Source: JAAZPG01 sp012797375 (lineage in GTDB: Bacteria > Acidobacteriota > Aminicenantia > Aminicenantales > UBA4085). Taken from it: DNA of 61,037 nucleotides. The stretch covers positions 1-61,037 of the forward strand of contig CALMMC010000149.1 of NCBI GenBank assembly GCA_937868205.1. Reading direction: 5' to 3'. Shown here piece by piece: positions 7,667 to 16,218 of the stretch. The position numbers and the translations under genes are program-made. Numbering within the stretch: position 1 is the stretch's first letter; each line of letters opens with the position of its first letter. The notes under the pieces were generated by a model. That model was not told the DNA's origin, made no database searches, and saw only the letters and a list, made by a program, of their open reading frames with translations.

Positions 7667-9123
7667 CAAGACTCCTCCATTAGGAATTTGCGCTTGCGGA
7701 TATGCGAGGGAAGGATATCCAGCTGCTGGCGGTATTTGGCCACCGTCCGGCGGGCGATGGGGAAATTCTCCCGGGTCAGGATTTCCTCGATTTCCATGTC
7801 GCTCAGCGGGCGGGATTTGTCTTCGGATTCGATCAGGCGCCGGAGGCGGTCCTTGACCCGGAGAGAGGAGATCTCCTCGCCGAATCCGCCCTGGAGCGAC
7901 TTATGGAAAAAATACTTCAGGGAATACGTGCCGCGCGGAGTGATCATGTACTTGTTGGCGACGACGCGTCCGACCGTGGACTCGTGAACCCCGATCTCCT
8001 GGGCGATTTCCATGAGCGTCAGCGGCTGAAGGCCGTCGAGCCCCTTTTCGAAGAAATCCTTCTGGCGGTCGACGATCGCCTTGGCGACCTTGTAAATCGT
8101 CTGGTCGCGCTGATCCAGGCTCCGCAAAAACCAGAGAGCTTTCTTCATCTTGTCCTTGAGATACCGGTAGGCCTCCGGATTCTCCTTCAAGGCCCGGGCC
8201 AGAAGCCGGCGGTAATAGGCGTTGATGCGGAGCCGGGGCAGGCCCTCATCGTTGAGGGCGACCTTGAACTCGCCGCTCTCCTTGGAGACCGTGATGTCCG
8301 GAACGACGAAATGCGTCCGGTCCTCGCCGTACTTGCGGCCCGGGGCCGGATCCAGCTGCTTAATGATCTCCAGATGAACCTTGACCTCGGCCAGGGGAAG
8401 GTTGAGAAGCTTGGCGATCTGGCCGAAATCCGACTTTTCAAGAAGGGGAAGATGCTCGGAGATCATCGCCCGGGCGGCTTCTTCCTTGATTTGCAGGTTG
8501 TCCATCTGGGCCAGCAGGCATTCCTTCAAATCCAGGCCGCCGCAGCCCACCGGATCGAACTGAAGGATCTTAGCCTGGACATCGCGGACGCGCTCGATCG
8601 GGGCCCCGGCGCTGAGCCCGATCTCATCCAGGGATGACGTCAGGTATCCGTCGTCGTTGATATTCCCGATGATCCGCTCGGCGATCTCCCGGTCGAGAGG
8701 ATCGAAGAACGTCAAATTGGCCTGCCAGGTCAGATGGTCCCCGAGCGAGGCGCTCTGGGAGATCATGTTTTCGATGTTGGGCGCTTCCGGCGGCTCGGCC
8801 GGCCCCGCCCGGAAGCCGTCGTCGATGTATTCCTGGAAATAGGATTCGAATTCCCGGTCCTCGGCCAAGGATTCTTCGGCTTCCCCGGCCGTGCCCGCGG
8901 GAAGATCTTCCGACGCGCTTGGGGCCGCCGGGGTTTCCTCGACGCTCTTCACTTCCGGACTTTCCTCCTCGAGCTCAAGAAGAGGATTGGCCGACAGCTC
9001 CTCGTCGATGACCTCGATCAGCTCGAGGTTGGTGAGAGGCAAAAGCTTGATCGCCTGCTGCAGGGCGGGAGCCAGAATCAGCTTCTGGACCTGCCGCTGA
9101 TCAAGACGCTGTTTCAAAGCCAT
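7666..9123 (-). CDS. rpoN: RNA polymerase sigma-54 factor RpoN
   Basis: A 485-residue sigma-54. Region I at the N-terminus is Gln/Leu-rich (QRQVQKLILAPALQQAIKLL), an acidic region II follows (about 50-110), then the core-binding domain. The RpoN box ARRTVAKYR at 457-465 recognises the -24 element. Transcription by this factor needs an NtrC-family ATPase, and one is encoded at 55026-56408 next to two sigma-54 promoters. It lies between lptB (24 bases upstream) and hpf (overlapping), the conserved lpt-rpoN-hpf order. Confidence 0.97.
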   Translation of the reverse strand: MALKQRLDQRQVQKLILAPALQQAIKLLPLTNLELIEVIDEELSANPLLELEEESPEVKSVEETPAAPSASEDLPAGTAGEAEESLAEDREFESYFQEYIDDGFRAGPAEPPEAPNIENMISQSASLGDHLTWQANLTFFDPLDREIAERIIGNINDDGYLTSSLDEIGLSAGAPIERVRDVQAKILQFDPVGCGGLDLKECLLAQMDNLQIKEEAARAMISEHLPLLEKSDFGQIAKLLNLPLAEVKVHLEIIKQLDPAPGRKYGEDRTHFVVPDITVSKESGEFKVALNDEGLPRLRINAYYRRLLARALKENPEAYRYLKDKMKKALWFLRSLDQRDQTIYKVAKAIVDRQKDFFEKGLDGLQPLTLMEIAQEIGVHESTVGRVVANKYMITPRGTYSLKYFFHKSLQGGFGEEISSLRVKDRLRRLIESEDKSRPLSDMEIEEILTRENFPIARRTVAKYRQQLDILPSHIRKRKFLMEES

Positions 9124-9146
9124 GGTGATCCGCCGTTGCGCTCCGT

Positions 9147-9860
9147 TTAAACTCGAAAATCCTCGCCGAGATAGCGCCGCCGCACTTCCGGGGAGGCGAC
9201 GACCGCTTCCGGAGAACCTTCCTCGACGATCCGTCCCTTGTCGATGATCGCCGCCCGGTCGACGATCCGGAGGGTGTCCTGGACGTTGTGATCGGTGATC
9301 AAAACGCCCAACCCGTCGTCCTTCATATTCCGGACGATCCGCTGCAAATCCTGGATGGCGATCGGATCGATGCCGGTGAACGGCTCGTCCAGCAAGATGA
9401 ATTCCGGAGAGGTCATCATCGCCCGGGCGATTTCCAACCTCCGGCGCTCGCCGCCGGACAGCGTATAGGCCTTGGCCCGGGCGAGGGATTCCAGCCCGTA
9501 TTCCCGGAGCTTCCTCCGGGCGTCTCCGCGCCGCCGGCCCGCCGGCCGGGCGATTGCCAGAAGGTTATCCTCGGCCGTCAGCCGGCGGAAAGAGGACGGA
9601 TCCTGGGGAAGAAGGCAAATCCCCTTCCGAGCCCGCAAATACATGGGATCGTCCGTGATGTCCTCGCCGTTGAGATAAATCCGCCCCTCGTCGCGGGCGA
9701 CAAGCCCGAGGATCATGGAAAACGTCGTGGTTTTCCCCGCCCCGTTGGGCCCCAGGAGACCGACGATCTCTCCTCTTTGGATCTCAATGGAGATATCGTC
9801 GACGACCTTTTTGCCGTCGTAGGATTTGGATAAATGAGAAGCATTCAGCGACGATTTCAT
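9147..9860 (-). CDS. lptB: LPS export ABC transporter ATP-binding protein LptB
   Basis: A 237-residue ABC ATPase that powers LPS extraction from the inner membrane with LptFG. Walker A GPNGAGKTT (37-45), signature LSGGERRRLEIARA, Walker B FILLDEPFTGIDP and switch His in ITDHNVQDT are all present. The LptB-like stretch LPQDPSSFRRLTAEDN separates it from branched-chain amino-acid transporter ATPases. It follows the lptC-lptA fusion by 3 bases. The permease subunits LptF and LptG are not in this window. Confidence 0.95.
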   Translation of the reverse strand: MKSSLNASHLSKSYDGKKVVDDISIEIQRGEIVGLLGPNGAGKTTTFSMILGLVARDEGRIYLNGEDITDDPMYLRARKGICLLPQDPSSFRRLTAEDNLLAIARPAGRRRGDARRKLREYGLESLARAKAYTLSGGERRRLEIARAMMTSPEFILLDEPFTGIDPIAIQDLQRIVRNMKDDGLGVLITDHNVQDTLRIVDRAAIIDKGRIVEEGSPEAVVASPEVRRRYLGEDFRV

Positions 9861-9863
9861 CGC

Positions 9864-11834
9864 TCACGACTTGATGATGGTGGTGGATCGCTCGGCGTCC
9901 TTGTTTTCGATTAAAATCCTACCATCGGAGGGATGGAAAGTCAATTTGCCGTCCTTGTGGATGACCCCCTTGGCCAGGTCCTCCAGGACGGTATTTCCCG
10001 TCAGGACGATCACATCCTCGCTGAGGTCGTAGACGGCCCGGTCGCCCCGGGCCGTGTTCGCCCCCTGGGTAACGGTGACCCGCTCCTGATCAGCGATGAT
10101 CCGGCGGTATTTTTCCCCGTCCTCTCCGCCGCCGGGCTCGAGAATCAGCCGGCCGGCTTTCAGAACGATTTCTCCGACCGTCAAGGAACAGGAGTCCAGG
10201 AAGAGGATGTTTCCTTTTTTCGACTGACGGGCCATGCGTCCGCCGGTGACTTCCACGCGTTGATCCTCGTTTTTCTTTTGATCGCGATGAAAAAACACCG
10301 ACCGGACGTTCCCGGACGCGGAGATGTCGCCCCTGGCCTCGAAGATCAGGACGTCCCGGCCTTCCAGGGATTCCCGGCCCTGCCAAAGGCGGGCCCCCTC
10401 GCCCAGGCGGAATTGCCTCTCGCCGCCTTCGTAATGGGCCAGTCCGGCGGTCATGAACGTCGTCCGTCCGGAGGCGAACAGGGCGGCGTCGCCGGCGTTT
10501 CCGGCTTCCGGATGGGAAACGATTTTGACTCCGCCCCGCGCATCGAGATTTTTCGTTTGGAGATTGAGGGCGATCCATTCGGCGGCGATCTCCCGTCCCC
10601 CCGAAATCGTCCGGGCCGGCTCGGCCGCCGTCCCGTTCGCCGCCAGGAGACCGGAATCGGCGCCGTAATTGATGGTCGGCGCCTCCAGGAGCCGCATTCG
10701 GCCTTCCGCCTCACCCCGGATCCGGGCCCGCGTCTGCAGCCGGAACGCCTGCAGAGCCCAACCCTCATCATAAAAAAACATCGTCTCCCGCGCTTCCAAA
10801 GTCGTCTGGCGCCCGGCTTCGCCGAGGATGTCGATCCGGGCGCCGCCCTGCATGGAGCCGTAGCGCGCCCAGCCCTCGGTTCCGTAAGGAACGAACATCA
10901 TCGACCCGGCCTCCATCCGCTGCCGCCCGCCTTGGAAGAAGATCAGTTCGTCATCCGCGGGAGAGGCCTCGCCCGCTTTCGGCTTGGCCGGGACGGCCGC
11001 CGGGACCGCCCGTTCGTCCGCCTCCCATTTCACGTTTCCGTGGAAGTCGAATAGCCGAAACTCGGGCTTGTCGGGAAACTGGGCGAAGAAGACGTCGTTG
11101 CAGCGGCCGCGGCTCCGGCCGTGGGCGATACGGACGTCGCCGCGGATTTCCCCCGTCCGCGGCTGCCGGGCATAGGTCATCGATTTCCCGGTGATGATCA
11201 CCGGAACGGGGTCGTCGTCCCAGGGCGCGGTGACCAGGGTGATTCCCCCGGAAAAAACAAAATATTCATCCGTGACGTTGTACGTAGCCCGGCGGCAGTC
11301 GCCCCGGAACCGCCGGCCCTCGAAAACCGCGGGAACGTTGGTGACCACCGCGTCCCGGTTTTTGTGATAGGTGAAGGAGGCGCCTTTCACGGTGAGGTCG
11401 TCGAGGCAGATTTCCACGCCGCCCCGGAACACAAGGCGGGTCCAATCCGCATCGTAGATCACTTCCTCCGCGAACGCCGCGAACTTCAGTTGTCCGTCGC
11501 GGGCGCGGCTTTCGACGCGGACCCCGCCGCCCTTTTCCCCTTCCGGTCCCTTGAGGTGATAGAGTCCGACGGCATCCGTAAAATTCCGGGCGGCCTGGAC
11601 ATCCAGAATGTTTCTTCCTCCCGTGTCTTTCACGAAATGGATATTTTCCTTGACGTCCACTTTTTGCGTGGTCAGCGGCCGCGTCTCGGGCCGAATGGCC
11701 GCCGGACGGTCGGACCGGCGGCTTAAAAAGACGAAAACAACGGCGAGGAGGACGGCCAGAAAGCCGATGAGGAGAACGCGGACGGCCGTTTTCGCCCGGC
11801 TTCGGGAAGACGGATGAGCCATGGATTCTCTCAT
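9864..11834 (-). CDS. LptC-LptA fusion: membrane-anchored periplasmic LPS bridge
   Basis: A 656-residue protein. Residues 1-45 contain a basic segment and one transmembrane helix (VRVLLIGFLAVLLAVVFVFL), like the LptC anchor. About 60-230 resemble the LptC beta-jellyroll, and the rest contains several OstA/LptA-like segments with recurring G-D-x-A-x-Y/F and V-x-x-G-x-V patterns (for example TARGDRAVYDLSEDVIVLTG). In E. coli, LptC (191 residues) and LptA (185) are separate; here one polypeptide sits in the lptC-lptA slot just before lptB. The start at 11834 forms ATGA with the recJ stop; the ATG at 11822 is an alternative. Domain limits are by eye. Confidence 0.8.
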   Translation of the reverse strand: MRESMAHPSSRSRAKTAVRVLLIGFLAVLLAVVFVFLSRRSDRPAAIRPETRPLTTQKVDVKENIHFVKDTGGRNILDVQAARNFTDAVGLYHLKGPEGEKGGGVRVESRARDGQLKFAAFAEEVIYDADWTRLVFRGGVEICLDDLTVKGASFTYHKNRDAVVTNVPAVFEGRRFRGDCRRATYNVTDEYFVFSGGITLVTAPWDDDPVPVIITGKSMTYARQPRTGEIRGDVRIAHGRSRGRCNDVFFAQFPDKPEFRLFDFHGNVKWEADERAVPAAVPAKPKAGEASPADDELIFFQGGRQRMEAGSMMFVPYGTEGWARYGSMQGGARIDILGEAGRQTTLEARETMFFYDEGWALQAFRLQTRARIRGEAEGRMRLLEAPTINYGADSGLLAANGTAAEPARTISGGREIAAEWIALNLQTKNLDARGGVKIVSHPEAGNAGDAALFASGRTTFMTAGLAHYEGGERQFRLGEGARLWQGRESLEGRDVLIFEARGDISASGNVRSVFFHRDQKKNEDQRVEVTGGRMARQSKKGNILFLDSCSLTVGEIVLKAGRLILEPGGGEDGEKYRRIIADQERVTVTQGANTARGDRAVYDLSEDVIVLTGNTVLEDLAKGVIHKDGKLTFHPSDGRILIENKDAERSTTIIKS

Positions 11835-13537
11835 CCCGCCCGGAGATCCTCGAGCGCCAGATACGGGCGCTCTTCGCCGAGATAGGCGGACGTCTGGAAG
11901 GTGAACACGCCGTCGATCCGGCTTCCGGCCGGAAATTCCCCCGCCCAGGCGCCCCGGTTCCAGCCGATCGCCTCGAACGTCCGGCCGTCCTTCCGCAGAA
12001 GGAACTTGACGTGGCGGTCCTTGAGCTTGCGGGGCTCGGCCGCGACGACGGCCCCCTCGGTCAGAAAAACAGGCCGGGGATTGCCGACGCCGTGGGGCTC
12101 GAGAAGAGCGAGGCCGCGCCACAAGTCCGCCCCGATGTCGGTGAACTCCAGCCGGCTGTCGATGGCGATCGAGGGTCGCAGATCATCGAAGGTCAAGCGG
12201 GCGTCGACGGCCCGGTTCATCGCCTCCTTGAAGGCCGGCACGGATTCCCGGCGAAGGGTGCAGCCGACGGCCTGCCGGTGTCCGCCATAGCTCAGGAAGA
12301 AGGGCCGGGCCTCCTCGAGGCAATCGATCAGGGAGAATCCGGGAATCGATCGCCCCGAGCCGAAGGCGCAGCCGTCGTCGTAGGAAAACAGGACGACCGG
12401 CCGATGAAAGATTTCCTTCAAGCGGGAGGCGACGATCCCGATGATTCCCCGATGCCATTTTTCATCCCCGAGGATCAAGATCTTATGCGTTTCGGCCAAT
12501 CCCCCGGCCCGGACGCGCCCCTCGGCGTCGGCCAGGATGGAATCCTCGGTTTCCTGGCGCCGCCGGTTGAGGACGTCCAACTCGCCGGCCACGGCGGCCG
12601 CCTCGGCCGCGGACTTCGAGAAAAAGAGACGGAGGGCGAGCTCCGTCCGGCCCATCCGTCCGGCCGCGTTGATCCGCGGACCCAGGCGGAAGCCGATGTC
12701 CCCGACGGTCACCGGCCGGCCGGTCAGGCCGCAGATTTCCATCAGGCTCCGCAGGCCGGGGTTGGACACCCGGGCCAGCTCGGCCAGGCCCCGCCGAACG
12801 AGGATGCGGTTCTCGCCGCGAAGGTCGACGACGTCGGCGACGGTCCCAATGGCGACGAGCTTGAGATAATGGGGAAGAACGCCGGCCCGTCCGGCTCTCT
12901 GGTAGAGCGCTTGAATGAGCTTGAACGCCACCCCGACGCCGGCCAGGTTCCGATCGGGATAACCCGCTTCCGGCAGGACCGGGTCGAGAACGGCCAGGGC
13001 CGCCGGCCGCTCGGGTCCCGGGAGGTGATGATCGGTGATGATGACATCCACACCGGCGGCCGCGGCCGCGCGGACGAAGCCGGCGGATTTGATGCCGCAA
13101 TCGACGCTGACGACAAGCCGGGCTCCGCGCGCGACAACCGCCTCCGCGTGGCCGTCCTTGATCCCGTACCCGTCCTTGAGCCGTTCCGGGATGAAGCAAT
13201 CGACCTTCCCCCCGAGCGCCGACAGCGCCTTATGGAGCATCACCGTCGCCAGCACGCCGTCGACGTCGTAATCCCCGAAGATCAGGATTGTCTCCTTTTC
13301 CCGGATCGCTTTTTCGATCCGGGCGACGGCCGCGTCCATGCCGGAAAGCAGGAACGGGTCGGGGATGTCCTCCAAGCCGGCTTCGAGGAAAAGCCTGGCC
13401 CCGGCGGCGTCCGTGAAACCGCGATTGGCCAGAATCTGCCCGAGGACCGGCGGCAGTCCGAGGGCGGCGGCCAAGGCGGGAGCCGCGGCCGAGGGCGGGG
13501 CGATGCTCCAGACCGTTTCGCTCATTTCATCTTTCAC
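11831..13537 (-). CDS. recJ: Single-stranded-DNA-specific exonuclease RecJ
   Basis: A 568-residue DHH-superfamily 5'-3' ssDNA exonuclease of recombination and mismatch repair. Visible metal-binding motifs: FGDYDVDGVLATVML (motif I), VSVDCGI, ITDHHLPG (motif III, DHH) and the DHHA1 motif SYGGHRQAVGCTL; the OB-fold region follows. The frame opens with GTG at 13537; an in-frame ATG at 13525 (MSETVW) is equally plausible, and neither has a clear ribosome-binding site. It is the first gene of the minus-strand run and is divergent from ftsY. Confidence 0.93.
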   Translation of the reverse strand: MKDEMSETVWSIAPPSAAAPALAAALGLPPVLGQILANRGFTDAAGARLFLEAGLEDIPDPFLLSGMDAAVARIEKAIREKETILIFGDYDVDGVLATVMLHKALSALGGKVDCFIPERLKDGYGIKDGHAEAVVARGARLVVSVDCGIKSAGFVRAAAAAGVDVIITDHHLPGPERPAALAVLDPVLPEAGYPDRNLAGVGVAFKLIQALYQRAGRAGVLPHYLKLVAIGTVADVVDLRGENRILVRRGLAELARVSNPGLRSLMEICGLTGRPVTVGDIGFRLGPRINAAGRMGRTELALRLFFSKSAAEAAAVAGELDVLNRRRQETEDSILADAEGRVRAGGLAETHKILILGDEKWHRGIIGIVASRLKEIFHRPVVLFSYDDGCAFGSGRSIPGFSLIDCLEEARPFFLSYGGHRQAVGCTLRRESVPAFKEAMNRAVDARLTFDDLRPSIAIDSRLEFTDIGADLWRGLALLEPHGVGNPRPVFLTEGAVVAAEPRKLKDRHVKFLLRKDGRTFEAIGWNRGAWAGEFPAGSRIDGVFTFQTSAYLGEERPYLALEDLRAG

Positions 13538-13584
13538 TTTAACATATCGGCGGGCCGCCTCAAAGCGCGCTTCTCTTCCTTTCG

Positions 13585-13613
13585 TTGACTTGCCCCCCGG
13601 CGGAATCTATAAT
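13585..13613 (+). promoter_or_regulatory. Promoter of ftsY (near-leaderless)
   Basis: TTGACT at 13585-13590 and a perfect TATAAT at 13608-13613, spacer 17. Transcription should start near A13620, only about 3 bases before the ftsY ATG at 13623. No ribosome-binding site is present. Confidence 0.8.
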
Positions 13614-13622
13614 CCTTTCATC

Positions 13623-14516
13623 ATGTTAGGACGACTCTGGGACGGCCTGGCGAAAACCCGGCAGGCCTGGAAAGACCGTTTCGGGAAGGTCTTCGGCCCC
13701 GGACGGCCGCGCGAGGAGATTCTCGAGACTCTTTCGGAATCCTTGATCCTGGCCGACGCGGGCGTCCCCGTGGCCGAAAAAATCACGAACGCCGTCCGGG
13801 ACCGGACCAAAAAAAACGACGACGCGGAAACGCTGGAATCCGTCCTTAAAAGCGAGCTCATCGAGCTTCTTTCCCGCCGCCAAATCCGGGACGAAGGACC
13901 GGGATTGTCCGGCGTCATCCTCCTGGTCGGAGTCAACGGAGGCGGGAAAACGACGACGGCGGCCAAGATCGCCCAGCGGGCCGCGGCCGAGGGGAAACGG
14001 GTTCTCCTGGTGGCGGCCGACACATTCCGGGCGGCCGCCCAGGAACAATTGGCGATCTGGGGACGCCGGCTGGGCGTCCCCGTCCATCAAGGCCGGCCGG
14101 GATCGGATCCGGCCGCCGTGGTTTTCGACGCCGCCCGCGAATTCCTCGCCGGCGGATATGACCTGATGATCGTCGACACGGCCGGACGCATCCACACCAA
14201 CGCCAACTTGATGAGCGAGCTGGATAAAATCAAGAGGATCGTCTCCCGCGAGATCGACGGCCGGCCGGTCGAGACCTGGCTCATTCTGGACGCGGCTCTC
14301 GGACAAAACGCCCTCGTTCAAGCCCGGGAATTCCGCAAGTGCGCCGGCCTCAGCGGATTAGTTTTAACCAAGCTGGACGGCACCGCCCGGGGAGGCGCGG
14401 TGCTGGCGATCGCCGACGAGTACAACCTGCCCATCCGCCTGGTCGGCACTGGCGAAGGAGCCGAGGATATGGAGGACTTCGACCCGGCCGCCTTCGTCGA
14501 GGCCCTGATGTCATGA
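13623..14516 (+). CDS. ftsY: Signal recognition particle receptor FtsY
   Basis: A 297-residue SRP GTPase. The four-helix N domain (about 1-90) and G domain contain GVNGGGKTT (103-111), DTFRAAAQEQL, DTAGRIHTN and TKLDGTARGG. There is no M domain, so this is the receptor and not Ffh. It lacks the long acidic N-terminal A domain of E. coli FtsY, as in many bacteria. The start at 13623 is the only one matching the N-domain; the open frame runs upstream into recJ antisense. The stop overlaps the ribD start (ATGA). Confidence 0.95.
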   Translation: MLGRLWDGLAKTRQAWKDRFGKVFGPGRPREEILETLSESLILADAGVPVAEKITNAVRDRTKKNDDAETLESVLKSELIELLSRRQIRDEGPGLSGVILLVGVNGGGKTTTAAKIAQRAAAEGKRVLLVAADTFRAAAQEQLAIWGRRLGVPVHQGRPGSDPAAVVFDAAREFLAGGYDLMIVDTAGRIHTNANLMSELDKIKRIVSREIDGRPVETWLILDAALGQNALVQAREFRKCAGLSGLVLTKLDGTARGGAVLAIADEYNLPIRLVGTGEGAEDMEDFDPAAFVEALMS

Positions 14517-15619
14517 TCGACGAGCGCGATCTCGCCTACCTGGACATGGCCGAGGCCCTGGCCGTCCAGGCGCTCGGCCGCACGTCCCCCAATCCCCATG
14601 TCGGAGCGGTCGTCGTCCGCCGCGGGCGGATCGTCGGGACCGGCTTCCACGAAGCGGCCGGGCGGGAGCACGCCGAAACCGCCGCTCTCCGGCGGGCCGG
14701 GAAAAACGCGCGCGGGGCGACTCTTTATCTCACCCTGGAGCCGTGCGTTCACTGGGGACGGACGCCCCCCTGCGCCGAATCCGTCCTGACGTCCGGAATC
14801 GTCCGGGCCGTCATCGCTGGTCTCGATCCCAATCCCGTCATCCGCGGCCGGGGCGTACGGTTCCTGCGGACGGCGGGCCTCGCCGTGGACGTCGCCGGCC
14901 GCCCGGAGCGGAAATCCGGGCTTAATGAAGCCCACGCCAGGTACATCGTCGACCGGCGGCCCTTCGTCACCTTGAAATCCGCCCTCAGCCTCGACGGCAA
15001 GCTGGCCACCCGGACAGGGGAATCCGCCTGGATCTCGTCTCTCGAGGCCCGGCGCTACGCCCATTTCCTCCGGTCCGAAAACGACGCGGTTCTGGTCGGA
15101 GCCCAAACGGTTCGGCACGACGATCCGCGCCTGACCGTCCGGCCGCCGGGACGAAGGGGCAAGCCCGTCCTGCGGGTCGTCCTCGATCCCGGCCTCCGGA
15201 CTCCGCCGGAAGCCCGGCTGTTTGAGGATCCGTCGGGCGGGCCGGTGCTGTTGTATGCCCGGGCCGGAAACCGGGATTGGGAGGCCCGCAAGGCCCGCCT
15301 TCTTCGACGCGGAGCCGAGGTGGCCGAGCTTCCCGGCGAAGGACCGCGGCTGGATCTGCGGCGTGTTCTTTCCGACCTCGGATCGAGGGAAATCGCCGCC
15401 CTTCTTGTCGAAGGCGGGGGCCGCACGGCGGCCGGGTTCCTTGACGAGGGCTTGGTCGATAAAGTCGTTCTGGCCGTCGCCCCGATACTGATCGGCGGAG
15501 CGGACGCCGTGGCGCTCTTCGCCGGCCGGGGGGCGGACCGGCTGGCCGCCGCTCCCCGCCTGTCCCGCGTTTCCTCATTCCGCCTCGGCGGAGACCTCAT
15601 CTTGGAGGGGTATATCTGA
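14513..15619 (+). CDS. ribD: Bifunctional riboflavin deaminase/reductase RibD
   Basis: A 368-residue enzyme for the second and third steps of riboflavin synthesis. The N-terminal cytidine-deaminase-like domain carries the zinc ligands HAE (53-55) and PCVHWGRTPPC (Cys-78 and Cys-87). The C-terminal reductase domain (about 145-368) includes RPFVTLKSALSLDGK and LLVEGGGRTAAGFL. It is translationally coupled to ftsY upstream and ribE downstream (TGATG). No FMN riboswitch-like leader exists because the start lies inside ftsY. Confidence 0.95.
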   Translation: MIDERDLAYLDMAEALAVQALGRTSPNPHVGAVVVRRGRIVGTGFHEAAGREHAETAALRRAGKNARGATLYLTLEPCVHWGRTPPCAESVLTSGIVRAVIAGLDPNPVIRGRGVRFLRTAGLAVDVAGRPERKSGLNEAHARYIVDRRPFVTLKSALSLDGKLATRTGESAWISSLEARRYAHFLRSENDAVLVGAQTVRHDDPRLTVRPPGRRGKPVLRVVLDPGLRTPPEARLFEDPSGGPVLLYARAGNRDWEARKARLLRRGAEVAELPGEGPRLDLRRVLSDLGSREIAALLVEGGGRTAAGFLDEGLVDKVVLAVAPILIGGADAVALFAGRGADRLAAAPRLSRVSSFRLGGDLILEGYI

Positions 15620-16209
15620 TGTTCACCGGCATCATCCAGGCCAGGGGGATTTTCCGGGGCTTCCGGGAAAACGGGCGGGAAATGATCGTCGAATCCCCGG
15701 AAGCGGCCGGGAGGATCGCGCCGGGACAAAGCCTGGCCGTCGACGGCGTCTGCCTGACTCTCGTCCGCAAGGAAGGACATCGCCTTTTTTTCAACACGGT
15801 CCGGGAAACGCTCGAGCGGACGAATTTTTCCCTCCGCCGCCCCGGCGAGACGCTCAATCTCGAATATCCCCTGACCTTGGCCGATCCGCTGGGGGGACAT
15901 CTCGTCTCGGGACACGTGGATTTCACGAGCAAGATCAAGCGCGTTTCTTCCCGGTCGTCGGGCCGCCGCCTGGCCGTCATCCTGCCGGCCGCCTTCCGGC
16001 CGTTCGTCGTCGCCCAAGGATCGATCGCGATCAACGGCGTCAGCCTGACTGTGGCCGCGGTCGGGCCGGGATCGTTCGACGTCGAGCTGATCCCGGAAAC
16101 TCTGGGCCGGACGAATTTGGCGGACCTGCGGGCCGGGAAGGCCGTTCACGTCGAATGTGACATGCTCGGAAAATACGTGTATAATTTTCTTCACTTCCAT
16201 AAGCGTTAG
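15619..16209 (+). CDS. ribE: Riboflavin synthase alpha subunit
   Basis: A 196-residue lumazine-binding protein that dismutates two 6,7-dimethyl-8-ribityllumazines to riboflavin. It begins with the family hallmark MFTGIIQ and has the expected internal duplication: SLAVDGVCLTLV in the first half and SIAINGVSLTVA in the second, each followed by ETL-xRTN. The ATG shares its A with the ribD stop codon. Lumazine synthase (ribH), which makes its substrate, is missing from this cluster. Confidence 0.95.
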   Translation: MFTGIIQARGIFRGFRENGREMIVESPEAAGRIAPGQSLAVDGVCLTLVRKEGHRLFFNTVRETLERTNFSLRRPGETLNLEYPLTLADPLGGHLVSGHVDFTSKIKRVSSRSSGRRLAVILPAAFRPFVVAQGSIAINGVSLTVAAVGPGSFDVELIPETLGRTNLADLRAGKAVHVECDMLGKYVYNFLHFHKR

Positions 16210-16218
16210 GACGTATCC

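Noticed and set aside
14400..14513. FMN riboswitch ahead of the riboflavin genes
   Set aside because: The sequence before ribD is ftsY coding sequence and the start codons overlap; there is no room for a leader element.
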